In this document: positions 53,323-61,476 of the stretch, piece after piece
How positions within the stretch are numbered: the stretch's first letter is position 1
Layout: each line of letters begins with the position of its first letter
DNA from: Streptomyces sp. Go-475
GTDB lineage: Bacteria > Actinomycetota > Actinomycetes > Streptomycetales > Streptomycetaceae
DNA: 64,000 nt
Direction: 5' to 3'
NCBI RefSeq assembly: GCF_003330845.1
Contig: NZ_CP026121.1
Location: forward strand, 5,375,501-5,439,500
The notes under the pieces: model-generated
The model's database searches: none
What the model was told of the DNA's origin: nothing
What the model saw: the letters and a program-made list of their open reading frames with translations, nothing else
Made by a program: the position numbers and the translations under genes

Positions 53323-54089
53323 GTGCCGCCCCGGAGCGCATGCCCGAGCGTGCGGTGGTGATCGGCGGCTCGACCGGGATCGGGCGGGGTGTCGCCGACG
53401 CCTGGGCCGCCGCCGGCATCGAGACCCACGTCTTCAGCCGCAGCCGGCCCGCCGGCCAGGGCAGTGACCGGCTGGTCTGGCACCGGCTCGACTTCCGCGA
53501 CCCGGAGCAGGCCAAGGAGGCGCTGCGGGCCGGCATCCCGGAGCGGACGGACCTGGCCTGCTACTCCGCCGTCTACTTCACCTCCCGGCGTGAGCCGTTC
53601 ACGCAGGTGAGCGAGGCCGACTGGCTGGACCAGTTCGCGGTCAACGTGCACGGTCTGGCGTGGACGCTGCGTGCGGCGCTGCCCAGGCTGCGCGCGGCCG
53701 CGCCCGGGATGTTCCTGCACATCTCGTCCGAGGTCGTCTACAACGCCGGGCCGAACCGCTCGGGCTACGCCGCCACCAAGGCCGCCGCCGACTCCCTGAT
53801 CCGCTCGGTGTCGCAGGAGACCGACCCGGCCGAGACGACGTTCGTGCAGGCCCTGCCCGCCGGCATGGTCGACAGCCCCGGCATCCGGGCCCGCCGGTCC
53901 GCGGACTTCGACTACAGCGGCTACATGTCCCCGGCCGCCTTCGCGCCGCTGGCCGTCGAACTCGCCCGCACCCGCGGGGTGCCGCACGCCGGGGAAGCGC
54001 TCGTCGTGCACGAGGACACCACCTGGACGTCCGTCGCGGACGACCTCCCCGTGTCCCAGTCGCGTCCGCTCGCCGGCGCCCGGCCGTAG
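53319..54089 (+). CDS. short-chain dehydrogenase/reductase of the cyclitol operon
   Basis: The 256-aa SDR has the cofactor motif GGSTGIGRG and the active site SSEVVYNAGPNRSGYAATK, where Ser, Tyr and Lys (YxxxK) are present. It may oxidise or reduce a ring ketone of the cyclitol, as AcbN and ValN-type steps do in other C7 pathways. The coupled ATGA overlap with the cyclase gene makes it part of the pathway. The stop TAG falls in an 18-bp repeat array that continues downstream. Confidence 0.88.
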   Translation: MSAAPERMPERAVVIGGSTGIGRGVADAWAAAGIETHVFSRSRPAGQGSDRLVWHRLDFRDPEQAKEALRAGIPERTDLACYSAVYFTSRREPFTQVSEADWLDQFAVNVHGLAWTLRAALPRLRAAAPGMFLHISSEVVYNAGPNRSGYAATKAAADSLIRSVSQETDPAETTFVQALPAGMVDSPGIRARRSADFDYSGYMSPAAFAPLAVELARTRGVPHAGEALVVHEDTTWTSVADDLPVSQSRPLAGARP

Positions 54090-54179
54090 CCGGTCACCCG
54101 GCCGTAGCCGGTCACCCGGCCGTGGCCGATCACCCGGCCGTGGCCGATCACCCGGCCGTGGCCGGTCATCCGTACGTCA
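54080..54179. repeat. 18-bp tandem repeat, five copies, starting at a stop codon
   Basis: Units lie at 54090-54107, 54108-54125, 54126-54143, 54144-54161 and a diverged 54162-54179. A partial unit is also encoded in the end of the SDR gene. The consensus is CCGGTCACCCGGCCGTRG; later copies have GATC for GGTC. The TAG stop matches the unit end, so the array could extend the protein in frame if that stop were lost. Confidence 0.85.
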
Positions 54180-54215
54180 CCGGTCCGTCCGCGGACCCAT
54201 TCCCAGGAGCATCCC

Positions 54216-54899
54216 TTGCCTCAACTGCACGCGGCTGCACTGCTGTTCGACATGGACGGCACCCTCGTGGACTCCACCGCGCTGGTCGAGTCCACCTGGG
54301 CCGGCTTCTGCGAGCGGCACCAGCTCGACCTCGCGGAGGTGCTGGCCTTCGCCCACGGGCGCCCCACCCGGGAGACCGTGTGCCGTTTCCTCCCCGACCC
54401 CGACCAGGCGGCGGCGGAGACCCGGCGCCTCGTCGCGCACGAGGAGTCGGAGACCACCGGCATCACGGAGGTCCCCGGCGCCCGGGCGCTGCTGGCCGAA
54501 CTGCCGCCGGACGCCTGGGCCGTGGTCACCTCCGCGGGCCGCCGGCTGGCGGAGGTGCGGATGGCGGCGGCGGGACTCCCGCTGCCCGCGATCCTGGTGA
54601 GCGCGGACGACGTGACGCGCGGCAAGCCGGAACCCGAGGGCTATCTGCGGGCCGCCGCCGCGCTCGGCTGCCCGCCGGAGGACGCCGTCGTCGTCGAGGA
54701 CTCCAGCGCCGGAGTGCGGGCCGGACTGGCCGGCTGCGGACGCACCGTGGTCATCGGCAGCCTCGACGCCTACGACGACGTGGCCCCGCGCTGGGCCGAC
54801 TTCCGCGGGTTCCGGGTCGCCGACCGGCAGCCGGGCCGGGCCGGCGTGACCCTCGACGTGCCCGAGCCGGTCGCCGCGGGACCGGTGGTCCGGCGATGA
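54216..54899 (+). CDS. HAD-superfamily phosphatase
   Basis: The 227-aa HAD hydrolase has the nucleophile motif LLFDMDGTLVDS (Asp12, Asp14), VVTSAGRR, KPEPEGYL and VVEDSSAGVRAGLAG, all four HAD signatures. It resembles beta-phosphoglucomutase-like phosphatases and probably removes the phosphate from a cyclitol phosphate, as ValO does in validamycin biosynthesis. TTG 54216 is inferred from AGGAG six bases upstream. Its end overlaps the kinase start (ATGA). This is the only gene of the operon not coupled to the one before it. Confidence 0.85.
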   Translation: MPQLHAAALLFDMDGTLVDSTALVESTWAGFCERHQLDLAEVLAFAHGRPTRETVCRFLPDPDQAAAETRRLVAHEESETTGITEVPGARALLAELPPDAWAVVTSAGRRLAEVRMAAAGLPLPAILVSADDVTRGKPEPEGYLRAAAALGCPPEDAVVVEDSSAGVRAGLAGCGRTVVIGSLDAYDDVAPRWADFRGFRVADRQPGRAGVTLDVPEPVAAGPVVRR

Positions 54900-55936
54900 G
54901 CCCCGTCGCCGCCTCCCAGGACCCGATCGAGGACCATCGGACCGCCGCCGGGGCGCCGGCGACGACCTTCGCGGCGGACATCGGCGGCACCTGGGTGCGG
55001 ATGAGCACCGGCGGACCGGGCGCGCCGGTGGAACGGGTTCCCTCGCCCAGCCGTCTGCGCCACCCGGACCGCTCCACCGCCCGGCTGCGGGCCGACATGG
55101 TCGAGCTGCTCAGCGACCGGGTCCCCGCGGGCGCCCGCGCCGCCCTCTCCTTCGGCGCGGCGATCGACCATCTCACCGGCACCGTCTACGGATCGGCTCC
55201 GCTGTGGGGGGCCGCGGACACCCCGTACGACCTCGCCGCCGACCTGCGGCGGAGCCGGCCCGACGTCACCTGGCACCTCGTCAACGACGTCACCGCGGCA
55301 CTGCTGGACTTCGCCGCCGTGCACGCCCGGCCCGGCACCCGCCGGGTCGCCTATCTGACCGTCAGCAGCGGCATCGCCCTGCGGATCGCGGATCTGGAGC
55401 GGACCAGGATCCCGGTCGACACCTGGGGGCTGCAGGGCGAGGTCGGCCACCTGCCGGTCCCGCTCACCGACCCCGGCGCGGAGGTACTGGCGGGACTCCC
55501 CTGTGAGTGCGGCGCGACGGACCACCTGGCCTCGCTCGCCTCCGGGCCGGGCCTCGTCCGCGCGGCCCGGCGGCTCGGGATACCCCGGGCTCCGCAGGTC
55601 GCCGACTGGCTCCCGGGCGCTCTCGACGCCAACGACCCTGGCGCGAGGCGGCTGCTGGAGCTGGGCGCCGCCCCGGTCGCCCACCTGCTGCGCACCCTGT
55701 GGTGCCTCGACCCGCACCTCGACCTGATCGGGGTCGGCGGGGGCGTGGCCGAAGGGCTGGCCGGCCACTACGCGGCCGAGATCCGCCGCCGCCTCGCCAC
55801 CGCCACCTCCTACGCCGACCGGGGGCGCGACGACGCCTGGCTCGGCGACCGGCTCGTGTTCTGCGGCCCGGGGCAGGTGGACCCGCTGCGCGGGGTCCTG
55901 CGCATCGGCGACTGGCTCCCGGGGGTCACCCCGTGA
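54896..55936 (+). CDS. ROK-family C7-cyclitol kinase candidate
   Basis: The 346-aa ROK sugar-kinase-like protein has the ATP-binding ADIGGTWVRM (27-36), Asp131 in the VNDVTAALL motif, and EVGH (182-185), the ROK signature glutamate and histidine. The zinc motif normally reads CxCGxxGC. Here it is CECGATDH (203-210): the third cysteine is His, which could still bind zinc. AcbM and ValC, glucokinase-like kinases of acarbose and validamycin, phosphorylate the C7-cyclitol. A 7-O-phosphorylation role here is inferred by analogy. Confidence 0.85.
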   Translation: MSPVAASQDPIEDHRTAAGAPATTFAADIGGTWVRMSTGGPGAPVERVPSPSRLRHPDRSTARLRADMVELLSDRVPAGARAALSFGAAIDHLTGTVYGSAPLWGAADTPYDLAADLRRSRPDVTWHLVNDVTAALLDFAAVHARPGTRRVAYLTVSSGIALRIADLERTRIPVDTWGLQGEVGHLPVPLTDPGAEVLAGLPCECGATDHLASLASGPGLVRAARRLGIPRAPQVADWLPGALDANDPGARRLLELGAAPVAHLLRTLWCLDPHLDLIGVGGGVAEGLAGHYAAEIRRRLATATSYADRGRDDAWLGDRLVFCGPGQVDPLRGVLRIGDWLPGVTP

Positions 55937-57021
55937 GCGCCGCGACCCACCGGGCCCTGGTCCGCCGGCCCGCCGACAGCTCCGGCCGCACTCTGGTCGA
56001 GGTGGCCGAGGTGCCCACCCCCCGGCTCGACCCCGGCGACGTCCTGCTCGCGCCGGCGGTCGTGGGCATCTGCGGCACCGACTGGCAGATCCTGCGCGGC
56101 CTGCGCGACGACCCCAGCCCCGTCCTCGGCCACGAAGGCGTCGCCCACGTGGTGGAACCCGGGGACTCCGGGCTGCCGGCGGGCACGCCGGTCACCGTGA
56201 ACCCCACGCATCCCGAGGACCCGTCCTTCCTGCTCGGCCACAACCTTCCCGGGCTCTGGGCGGAGCGCACCCGCATCCCCGCCGCGGCCGTACGCGCCGG
56301 ACTGGTCGTCCCGGTGCCCGCCGACGCCGCACGGCCACGGGTGGCCGCGCTCGCGGAACCGCTCGCCGCCGCCCGGTACGGCGCGCGGATCGTGCGCCAC
56401 ACGCTGCGCCCGGCGGCGCTGGTCGTGTGGGGCGACGGCATCGTGGGGCGCCTCGCGCGCGAGTTGTGGCGCACGGAGGAGCCCGGGCCGCGCACCCTTC
56501 TCGTGGGGCACGGCGACGACGCCGTCGACCCGCACGACGCCGACCTCCCCCGGCTGCTGGCCGGTCTGCCCTCACCGGTCGCCGCCGTCATCTGCACACC
56601 CCGCACCGGAACACGCGAGGCGCTGACCACCCTGGACCGGTACGTGCCGGGCACGCTGCTGGTCGACGTGCACGCCGGGCTGCCCTCGGGCCCGGTCCCG
56701 CTGACCGGGGGCGACATCGACGTCGCCGCGCTCCGTACGGCGAACTGCGGCGGAACCCCCTGGCCCCCGCGGGTCGAGGAGTTCGCCCGTCCGCACGGCA
56801 GGCTCCTGCTCTGCGGCCACCGCGGCGTCTCCGGCGACCAGCTGCGGGACGCCGTCGAACTGCTGCGGACCACCCCGCGGCTCGGGGAGCAGGTGCTCAC
56901 CCACGAGGTCGGACTGGAGGAGGCCGCCGACCTCGTCAACACCGTGCTGACCACGTCCAGGCGCCGCGCCGACGGCCGCCGCGTGCTCAAGACCGCGATC
57001 CGTGTCGGGAGCCGGCCATGA
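55933..57021 (+). CDS. zinc-type MDR dehydrogenase without the structural-zinc loop
   Basis: The 362-aa MDR protein keeps the catalytic Cys47 in GICGTDW and GHEG (His67), but the usual four-Cys structural loop is absent; in its place is a Pro/Asp/His-rich segment (NPTHPEDPS). The Rossmann part is short and irregular (WGDGIVGRLARELW). It resembles glucose/threonine dehydrogenase-like enzymes. It may act on a cyclitol alcohol, or be a divergent partner to the intact MDR gene at 57845. GTG 55933 overlaps the kinase stop. Confidence 0.78.
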   Translation: MSAATHRALVRRPADSSGRTLVEVAEVPTPRLDPGDVLLAPAVVGICGTDWQILRGLRDDPSPVLGHEGVAHVVEPGDSGLPAGTPVTVNPTHPEDPSFLLGHNLPGLWAERTRIPAAAVRAGLVVPVPADAARPRVAALAEPLAAARYGARIVRHTLRPAALVVWGDGIVGRLARELWRTEEPGPRTLLVGHGDDAVDPHDADLPRLLAGLPSPVAAVICTPRTGTREALTTLDRYVPGTLLVDVHAGLPSGPVPLTGGDIDVAALRTANCGGTPWPPRVEEFARPHGRLLLCGHRGVSGDQLRDAVELLRTTPRLGEQVLTHEVGLEEAADLVNTVLTTSRRRADGRRVLKTAIRVGSRP

Positions 57022-57848
57022 CCGCACCGGCCACCACAGCCCTGCCCCCCGCCGGCCCGGCTCCGACCGCGCTCGCCGTCGCCGCGCCGCAGTGGCGGAT
57101 CGACACCGACCGCCGGACGGCCGCCCGCGCCGCCCTCGCGGCAGGGGCCGATCAGCTGCACCTCGACTACGGCGGTGCCCACCGCGGCCCGCCGCTGAGC
57201 GACCGCGCCGCCCTGCGAGCGGCCGAGGCGGTCACCGGGGAGCTCCCGGTACCCGTGCTCGCCGTCAACCACCTCAACGACATCGGCCTGGCACACGAGC
57301 AGGGCACCGCCGACCCGGCGGCCGTCGAGCTGCTGCTGCGGGCCCTGGACTGCGCCCTGCACCTGGGCGCCGCCGTGCTCCACGTGCCCGGCTTCCGGCG
57401 GAGCCTGCCGAACACAGAGGGACTGCGTGCCGGAACGGCCGAGGCGCTGCGCGGCCTGTGCGCGCGGCTCGCCGGGACACACCTGCTGGTCGCCTACGAG
57501 TCGCCGCTCGGCCCGCACGACTCCCTCGCACTGGCCCGGGCGGTGGACCACCCCGCCCTGCGGCTGGTCCTGGACACCGGCAACCTGGCCGACGCGGGAC
57601 TGCGGCCGCTCGCCTTCGCCGAACAGGTCGGGGCCGCCGGGCTCCTGCTGCCGGACCTGCACGTCAAGGACGGCTCCCGTACGACGGCCCCCTCCGCCGC
57701 CGACCTCCCGGCCCTGCTCCGGCGCTCCCGCGCCCGCTCGGTGCTCGTGGAGAACGACTACCGGAAGACCCCGGGCCGCCTGCGCGAGGACATCGCGCTC
57801 TGCCGCCGCGCGGCCGAAGACCCCCGCCACCCCGAGGACGCACCATGA
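57018..57848 (+). CDS. xylose-isomerase-like TIM-barrel protein (epimerase/isomerase candidate)
   Basis: The 276-aa protein has the AP-endonuclease-2/xylose-isomerase TIM-barrel layout: LHLDYGG, VLHVPGF, metal Glu in AYESPLGPH, LVLDTGN (Asp), LHVKDG (His and Asp) and VENDY (Glu). Such barrels isomerise or epimerise sugars and inositols. Acarbose and validamycin pathways need an epimerase at C-2 of the C7-ketose, and this is the best candidate in the operon. ATG 57018 overlaps the preceding stop and its end overlaps the next start. Confidence 0.8.
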   Translation: MTAPATTALPPAGPAPTALAVAAPQWRIDTDRRTAARAALAAGADQLHLDYGGAHRGPPLSDRAALRAAEAVTGELPVPVLAVNHLNDIGLAHEQGTADPAAVELLLRALDCALHLGAAVLHVPGFRRSLPNTEGLRAGTAEALRGLCARLAGTHLLVAYESPLGPHDSLALARAVDHPALRLVLDTGNLADAGLRPLAFAEQVGAAGLLLPDLHVKDGSRTTAPSAADLPALLRRSRARSVLVENDYRKTPGRLREDIALCRRAAEDPRHPEDAP

Positions 57849-58882
57849 GAACCATCCAGCTCACCGCCCCCCGCACGCTGACCGTCACCGAGACCGCACC
57901 GCCCGAACCCGGCCCCGGCGAGGTCCTCGTCCGGGTGAGCCTGCTCGGCCTGTGCGGCACCGACCTCGGCTTCTTCGACGGCAGCAGCAACTACCTGCGC
58001 GACGGCCTGAAGAGCTACCCCTTCGTCCCGGGACACGAGTGGATCGGCACCGTCGTCGGGACCGGCCCCGGCACCGACCCGGACCTGCTGGGCCGGCGCG
58101 TGTCGGGCCACAACTTCCGCGTCTGCGGCCGGTGCGCGCACTGCCACGCCGGGCGCATCCGCTCCTGCCCGGACCGCAGCGAGATCGGCGTGCTCGGGCC
58201 CCGCCCGGGCGCCGGCGCGCAGCTGATCACCGCGCCGCAGGACACCCTCACCCGGATCCCCGACGCCCTGTCCGACGCGGCCGGTGCCCTGCTGGAGCCG
58301 ACCGCCGCCGCGGTGCACGCCGTGGACCGGCTCGGCGTGACGGCGTCGGACCGCGTCGCGGTGCTCGGCGCGGGCACGCTCGGCGTCGCGGCGGCCCAGA
58401 CGGCCCGGGCGATCGGCGCGGACACCGTCGTCCTCGATCCGAACCCGGCCGCCCGCGTGCTGGCCGCCGAGCTGGGCCTGCGCGCCCAGGCCGGCCCGGC
58501 CGCGGCGGACGAGGAGGCCTACGACGCCGTGATCGAGGCGTCGGGCAGCGAGGCGGCGGTCCGCTCCGCCGTCCGCCTGGTCGCCGCGGGCGGGCGCATC
58601 GCCCAACTGGGCACCCCGCACCACGCCGTGGACGGCTTCGACGCGGCCGGTCTGGTGATCCGGGACGTGACGCTGCACGGCGTGCTGTCCGGGATCGGCT
58701 ACTGGGACCGGCTCGTCGGACTCGTCGAGTCGGGCGCGGTGAACCTGGACGCCCTCGTCGACCGGGTCTTCCCGCTGGACGAACTGGACGCCGCCTTCGC
58801 GCGCCTCGCCGACGGCAGCCGGAACCGTCCCAAGGTCCTCGTCCGGATCGACCCGGCGCTCGCGGAACCCGGCCCGGCATGA
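57845..58882 (+). CDS. zinc-dependent MDR dehydrogenase with intact zinc sites
   Basis: The 345-aa dehydrogenase has catalytic zinc residues Cys37 (GLCGTD) and His64/Glu65 (GHEW). The structural zinc set Cys94, Cys97, Cys100 and Cys108 is in CGRCAHCHAGRIRSC. The NAD motif is VLGAGTLGVAAA. It is like the sorbitol/threonine dehydrogenase group. It is the second dehydrogenase in the operon and may oxidise a ring hydroxyl. ATG 57845 and ATG 58879 of the following MFS gene both overlap neighbouring stops. Confidence 0.85.
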   Translation: MRTIQLTAPRTLTVTETAPPEPGPGEVLVRVSLLGLCGTDLGFFDGSSNYLRDGLKSYPFVPGHEWIGTVVGTGPGTDPDLLGRRVSGHNFRVCGRCAHCHAGRIRSCPDRSEIGVLGPRPGAGAQLITAPQDTLTRIPDALSDAAGALLEPTAAAVHAVDRLGVTASDRVAVLGAGTLGVAAAQTARAIGADTVVLDPNPAARVLAAELGLRAQAGPAAADEEAYDAVIEASGSEAAVRSAVRLVAAGGRIAQLGTPHHAVDGFDAAGLVIRDVTLHGVLSGIGYWDRLVGLVESGAVNLDALVDRVFPLDELDAAFARLADGSRNRPKVLVRIDPALAEPGPA

Positions 58883-60144
58883 GCGGCACCGCAGTGGCCC
58901 GGGAACGGATCGACGCGCCGACCGCCGCGCGGCTGGCCGTCCTGGCGAGCGCCACCTTCGTCTACGTCACCTTCGAGGTCTTCCCGGTCGGGCTCATCCA
59001 GGACATCGCCCGCGACCTCGATGTCTCGGCCGGCCGGGTGGGCCTGCTGATCAGCGGCTACGCCGTGGTCGCCGCCGTCGTCACGGTGCCGACGGTCGCG
59101 CTGGCCTCCCGCGTCTCCCGGGGCACCGCCCTGGTGGTCTCCCTCCTCGTCCTCGTCGTCGCCGAACTGCTCGCGGCGGCCGCGACCAGCTTCTCGATGA
59201 TGGTGGTCAGCCGGGTCGCCGCGGCCCTGACGCACGGCGTGCTGTGGTCGCTGATCGCCCCGGCCGCGGCCACGCTGGTGCCGCGCGAGCGGGTGGGCAC
59301 CGCCACCGCGGCGGTGTTCGGCGGCTCCACGCTCGCCGCGATCCTCGGCAGCCCGGGGACCACGTTCATCGGCGAGCTGATCGGCTGGCGCGCCACGGCC
59401 CTGGTCCTCGCGGCGGCCACCGTCGCCGTGACGCTCGGGCTGGTCTGGGCTCTCGGGCTGCGACGCGACCCCCGGCCGCCGGTGGCCGGGGAACCGCCGG
59501 GGCCGGCCGTCCCGGAGCCCGGCCGGCCGGCGGTGCCCTGGCGGCGCGTGCTGACCCTGTGCGCCGTCGCGGTCGTGCTCATCACCGCGCACTTCCTGAG
59601 CTACACCTACTTCGCCGTCCTCGTCGCCGACCTCACCGGCACCTCCGCCGCGGTGGTCGTACTGCTCGCGGTCTTCGGGGCCGCGGGGGCGGTGGGCACC
59701 TTCCTGGTGGGCCGGCACAACGACACGGCCCCGCAGCGGACGGCGGCCGTGACCATCGCGGTGTTCGCGGTGGGCATCGGACTGCTGGCGCTCGCCTCGG
59801 CCCTGGACGGCACCACCACGCGCGGCGCGGCGGCCGCGGTCGCCGTCGCCCTGTGGGGCGGCGCGTTCGCCGCGGCCGGGCCCGTCTTCCAGACGGGCGT
59901 GATGCGCCTGGCCGGCGAGGACGCCGACCGGGCCTCCTCGGTCTACGTCACCGGCTTCCAGATCGGGATCGCCGGCGGTTCGGCCCTGGGCGCCGCCTTG
60001 CTGGCCCACTCGTCGCTGTGGCTGCCGGTCACCTCCACCGCGCTCGTGGCGCTGGTGCTGGCGGTGGTCCTGGTGCGACGGCCCGTGCCCGCGGCGCAGG
60101 AACCCCGGGATCGGCACCCGGAACTGTGCTCACAGGAGCACTGA
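58879..60144 (+). CDS. MFS exporter of the cyclitol operon
   Basis: The 421-aa protein has twelve spans. It starts with FVYVTFEVFPVGLIQDIARDLDVSAGRVGLLISGYAVVAAVVTVPTVALASRVSRG. The loop between spans 2 and 3 has the MFS motif-A-like SRVSRG, and a long Pro-rich central loop divides the halves. It is of the DHA1 (arabinose-efflux-like) class, most often exporters. As last gene of the ATGA-linked chain it is likely the product's efflux pump. Codon use matches its neighbours. Confidence 0.88.
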   Translation: MSGTAVARERIDAPTAARLAVLASATFVYVTFEVFPVGLIQDIARDLDVSAGRVGLLISGYAVVAAVVTVPTVALASRVSRGTALVVSLLVLVVAELLAAAATSFSMMVVSRVAAALTHGVLWSLIAPAAATLVPRERVGTATAAVFGGSTLAAILGSPGTTFIGELIGWRATALVLAAATVAVTLGLVWALGLRRDPRPPVAGEPPGPAVPEPGRPAVPWRRVLTLCAVAVVLITAHFLSYTYFAVLVADLTGTSAAVVVLLAVFGAAGAVGTFLVGRHNDTAPQRTAAVTIAVFAVGIGLLALASALDGTTTRGAAAAVAVALWGGAFAAAGPVFQTGVMRLAGEDADRASSVYVTGFQIGIAGGSALGAALLAHSSLWLPVTSTALVALVLAVVLVRRPVPAAQEPRDRHPELCSQEH

Positions 60145-60270
60145 AGCGTCTTAAGAAGGCACATTGCTAATATAGTGGCAGCCGTGCTTTTATAGAGCGC
60201 ATGCTTGGCGCCAGGGAGGCGGCCCGACGGCGCCCCTGGCCTCGCCACTCCACCCGAGAAAGGCAGTGAG
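60145..60270. promoter_or_regulatory. AT-rich gap with a probable internal promoter
   Basis: The run 60148-60195 is the AT-richest stretch for kilobases around. It contains CTAATATAGTGG and CTTTTATAGAG, each with a TANNNT -10-like element. The following gene at 60271 breaks the string of overlapping starts, so a separate promoter is likely here. Confidence 0.5.
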
Positions 60271-61047
60271 ATGCCCCGCACCACCGTCGACGGCACGACC
60301 GTCCACTACCGCACCGAGGGGCAGGGCCCCGGTCTGCTCCTGGTGCACGGCACCGGCGCCACCGGCGAGACCAACTACGGTCACCTGGTCAAGGAGTTCG
60401 CCGACCGGCACACCGTGATCTTTCCCGACTACGCGGGCAGCGGTGACACCGTCGACGACGGCAGCCCGCTGACGCTGGAGCAGCTCGCCGACCAGGTCCT
60501 CGGGGCCGCCGACGAGGCGACCGACGAGCCCGTCGACGTCGTGGGCTTCTCGCTCGGCGCGCTCGTCGCCGTCATGGCCGCGGCCCGGCGCCCCGAGCGG
60601 GTCCGCCGGCTCGTGCTGGTGGCCGGCTGGGCCCGCAACGACGACCTGCGCAAGCGTCTCGGGTTCACCCTCTGGCGCCGGCTGGCCGACCTCGACCCGG
60701 AGCTGTACTCGCACTACATCAGCCTGCTGCTCTTCACCCCGGGCTTCCTGGCGGACCTCGACGCGGAGACGTTCGACGCGGCCGTGGGCGGTGCCGAGGT
60801 CAACGAGGGCACGCTGCGGCAGATCGAGCTCGGCCTGGACGCCGACATCCGGGAGCTGCTGCCCGCGATCGGCGTCCCCACCCTGGTCGTCGGCTGCCGC
60901 CACGACCAGCTCGTCCCGGTCGACCATTCCCGGGAACTGCACGAGGCGATCCCCCGCAGCACCTACCTGGAGATCGAGAGCGGCCACCTGGTGCCGGCCG
61001 AGGCCCCGGACGAACTCGTCGACGCCATCCGGAACTTCCTCACCTGA
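60271..61047 (+). CDS. alpha/beta hydrolase
   Basis: The 258-aa hydrolase has HGTGATG (oxyanion hole), the nucleophile Ser94 in GFSLGA, a catalytic Asp in CRHDQLVP and His in ESGHLVP. Length and order fit the serine-hydrolase family that includes esterases and peptidases. It is cotranscribed with or near the cyclitol genes and may release or acylate the product. ATG 60271 follows AGAAAGGCAGTG. No signal peptide is present. Confidence 0.85.
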   Translation: MPRTTVDGTTVHYRTEGQGPGLLLVHGTGATGETNYGHLVKEFADRHTVIFPDYAGSGDTVDDGSPLTLEQLADQVLGAADEATDEPVDVVGFSLGALVAVMAAARRPERVRRLVLVAGWARNDDLRKRLGFTLWRRLADLDPELYSHYISLLLFTPGFLADLDAETFDAAVGGAEVNEGTLRQIELGLDADIRELLPAIGVPTLVVGCRHDQLVPVDHSRELHEAIPRSTYLEIESGHLVPAEAPDELVDAIRNFLT

Positions 61048-61122
61048 CACCGGCGGCGCGGACCCCGGGGCGGGCGGCCCGGCAGCGGCACCCACGGCCC
61101 GCCACTCCCGAAAGCCCCACCC

Positions 61123-61404
61123 CGGCCCGCCCGCGTCCCACTGCGGCGAACCCGCCCGGCCGCGACCACCCCGGCCCGTCCGCATCCCACTGCGGCGAAC
61201 CCACTCGGCCGCGACCACCCCGGCCCGTCCGCATCCCGCCGCGGCGGACCCACTCGTGCCGCGACCACCCCGGCCCTCACCCGCACCCGGGCCGCGACCG
61301 CCCCGGCCCGCCCGCACCCCGCTGCGGCGGACCCCCTCAGGCCGTGAACGCCCCGGCCTCGCCCGCATCCGACCGCGGCGAACCCACCCGGGCCGCGACC
61401 ACCC
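61123..61404. repeat. 49-51-bp tandem repeat between hydrolase and acyltransferase genes
   Basis: Units start at 61123, 61172, 61221, 61271 (shortened to 33 bp), 61304 and 61354. Each begins CGGCCCG and contains CCCACTGCGGCGAACCC followed by GCGACCACC. The unit ends near 61405. The sequence has no conserved reading frame. The rest of the gap, 61405-61476, holds the acyltransferase start region. Confidence 0.85.
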
Positions 61405-61476
61405 CGGTACGGCCCGGGCCGCGCCACCGTGCTCCGCCCGCCGCGTCCATCCGAGCTGAAGGAACAACGCCCGCCC

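Noticed and set aside
54090-54179. 18-bp repeats as a CRISPR array
   Set aside because: Units abut without spacers and no cas gene is near.
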